NCBI GenBank assembly: GCA_902500775.1
Contig: CABVRZ010000019.1
Span: forward strand, 1 to 64,000
Length of the DNA: 64,000 nucleotides
Direction of reading: 5' to 3'
Origin: an uncultured Nitrospira sp.
GTDB lineage: Bacteria > Nitrospirota > Nitrospiria > Nitrospirales > Nitrospiraceae
The position numbers and the translations under genes were made by a program. Each line of letters begins with the position of its first letter. Position 1 is the stretch's first letter. Positions 62,735-64,000 of this stretch are shown here, in pieces. The notes under the pieces are model-generated. The model searched no databases. It saw nothing but the letters and a program-made list of their open reading frames with translations, and had not been told where the DNA came from.

Positions 62735-64000
62735 TTACCGTCCGCGTAGCAGATCGAGAACCATTCCAACAATCAGCAGTCCGGCGACGATCCCAAACGA
62801 GACTGAGACCCAATCCGCAGCCGTTGCTGAAGTGGCAGTGAGCCCACTCGCAAGAATACTTGCAGCAGCGGTCAACCCCACCGCGAGACGCCGACCTGTC
62901 CGGCGAACCGTATCCTCGAGTGAATTCGCCTTAAAATTGACAACCAGCTTCTGGCCTGGACGAGCACCGATGAGATGCTCAATCGCTTCGACAACCCGCT
63001 CAGCCCGCACTTTCAATTTCTGTGATTGATACACTAGGGCTCGAGGGTCCAGGGTGGCACTCATGCGCTTCAGCATCGACCGCATCAAGAACTTTCCCGC
63101 CACATCATACGGATCGAGTTTGGGATCCAGTTGCGCTGTTGCGAGTTGAACTTGTGCAAGCGCCTTGGCCGCAAGGGTTAATGACGCCGGGAGGGGAACT
63201 CCGTGTCGAACCCCGATCGCGCTCATTTCTTGAAGAAGCGGTCCGATCTGCATATCCGCCAGCAGCGCCTTCCGGTATTTCGAGATCATCTCGCCGATCT
63301 CATGTTGAAACTTTGGTACATCCAGATCGCTCCGATCGAGCGACCCGGCCATCATGAGAATCACGTCGCTCAAGAACACGGTATCTTCTTTCCACAAGGC
63401 CATCAGCAGGAGCAACAGGTGCTCGCGCACATTCGCATCCACCGCCCCAACCATGCCGAAATCCAGAAGGTAGATCCTGTTCTTCCACCACATCAGATTG
63501 CCGGGGTGAGGGTCGGCGTGAAAAAACCCCTCGACGATGATCTGTTTATAGAAACTTTCCAAGAGCTGACGGGCGGCTTCAACGCGCTCCGGACCGTCCG
63601 GCGCCTGAGAAATTTGCACACCCTGAATCTCTTCCATCACCAACAATCGGCCGGTCGACAGCTCTCGATACACGGATGGGACCGCCAAGCGGTCATAGTC
63701 TGCAAGCACCATCCGCATTCGGCTAATATTTTCAATTTCCTGCCGGAAATCAAGTTCGCGCTGAAGCGACGTGGAGAGGTGCTTGAACACTGCCTCCATA
63801 TCCACCACTTGATTCAGCGTAGGACGTTTGCCGACTTTCTGGGCAAACACTTCCAGGAGGGCCAGATCCTGTTCAATTTCCGTTCGTGCCGTAGGCCGCT
63901 GCACCTTCACGACTACTCGGTCACCGTTTTCAAGCGTCGCCCGATGAACTTGCGCGATGGTCCCGGCAGCAAGCGGCTTCGGGTCAATAGACTCAAAGAC
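62735..64000 (-). CDS. ABC1/UbiB family atypical kinase (5-prime end beyond the window)
   Basis: The frame stays open to the window edge, so 421 residues of the C-terminal part are seen and the start is outside. The visible sequence opens with the conserved LAAGTIAQVHRATL (the Ala/Gln-rich loop) and VVVKVQRP with the nucleotide Lys. The catalytic loop HADPHPGN and the metal motif LLDFGMVG follow. The protein ends with one or two membrane helices (LAVGLTAAASILASGL, VSFGIVAGLLIVGMVLDLL). UbiB-type kinases support quinone synthesis; other members act in lipid or stress biology. An internal GTG at 63910 is not the real start. Confidence 0.92.
   Translation of the reverse strand, partial: VFESIDPKPLAAGTIAQVHRATLENGDRVVVKVQRPTARTEIEQDLALLEVFAQKVGKRPTLNQVVDMEAVFKHLSTSLQRELDFRQEIENISRMRMVLADYDRLAVPSVYRELSTGRLLVMEEIQGVQISQAPDGPERVEAARQLLESFYKQIIVEGFFHADPHPGNLMWWKNRIYLLDFGMVGAVDANVREHLLLLLMALWKEDTVFLSDVILMMAGSLDRSDLDVPKFQHEIGEMISKYRKALLADMQIGPLLQEMSAIGVRHGVPLPASLTLAAKALAQVQLATAQLDPKLDPYDVAGKFLMRSMLKRMSATLDPRALVYQSQKLKVRAERVVEAIEHLIGARPGQKLVVNFKANSLEDTVRRTGRRLAVGLTAAASILASGLTATSATAADWVSVSFGIVAGLLIVGMVLDLLRGR

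Overview
The window is a roughly 57 percent GC bacterial chromosome segment. The gene set suggests a Nitrospira-like member of the Nitrospirota: a bacterial gltBD pair, a DUF1015 protein, a GH57 glucan enzyme next to galT and a CCA-adding enzyme, an Rh-type ammonium channel, FecR/CHASE2 signalling proteins and characteristic intergenic repeats. The taxonomic call is from family recognition only; no marker such as 16S rRNA or nxr is present. The Rh-type channel would fit an ammonia-handling (comammox-type) Nitrospira, but that is inference.

Layout. 1-1.7 kb is repeat-rich debris with a start-less fragment of an Arg/Asp/His repeat protein and a small lipoprotein gene. 1.7-7.8 kb is glutamate synthase (gltB-gltD, minus strand). 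8-20 kb is housekeeping: a polyprenyl diphosphate synthase, a DUF1015 protein, an orphan NtrC-type response regulator, an AmgK/MurU-like cell-wall recycling pair, VanZ, a GH57 enzyme, galT (with a MITE-like insertion just in front of it), cca and a ThiS/MoaD-like sulfur carrier. 20.2-21.2 kb holds a secreted protein with a threefold DKKEEKKGGH repeat and an FN3 lipoprotein.

21.4-32.0 kb is an integrated element in tRNA-Arg(ACG), bounded by 47-bp direct repeats. It carries an integrase, an AlpA-like regulator, a DnaB-N/AAA replication protein, a row of small coupled genes and an intact terminase pair, but no portal, capsid, protease or tail gene. It looks like a phage satellite or a strongly reduced prophage.

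32.3-47 kb carries the Rh channel and then a two-gene Tc (ABC) toxin locus: a TcB-TcC fusion of about 2,550 residues with a variable C-terminal tip, followed by a TcA with Ig-like domains at its N-terminus. An IS30-family element whose transposase is broken by a stop codon lies just upstream.

48-64 kb returns to chromosomal genes: a FlgO-like lipoprotein-type protein, thiD, an alpha/beta hydrolase, a metallo-beta-lactamase-fold phosphodiesterase candidate, outer-membrane and secreted proteins, a FecR-TPR-outer membrane barrel fusion, a CHASE2 adenylate/guanylate cyclase, a frameshifted cyclic-nucleotide-binding protein and a partial UbiB/ABC1 kinase gene running off the right edge. The FecR protein, the cyclase, the cyclic-nucleotide-binding protein and the phosphodiesterase candidate could together form a cyclic-nucleotide signalling neighbourhood.
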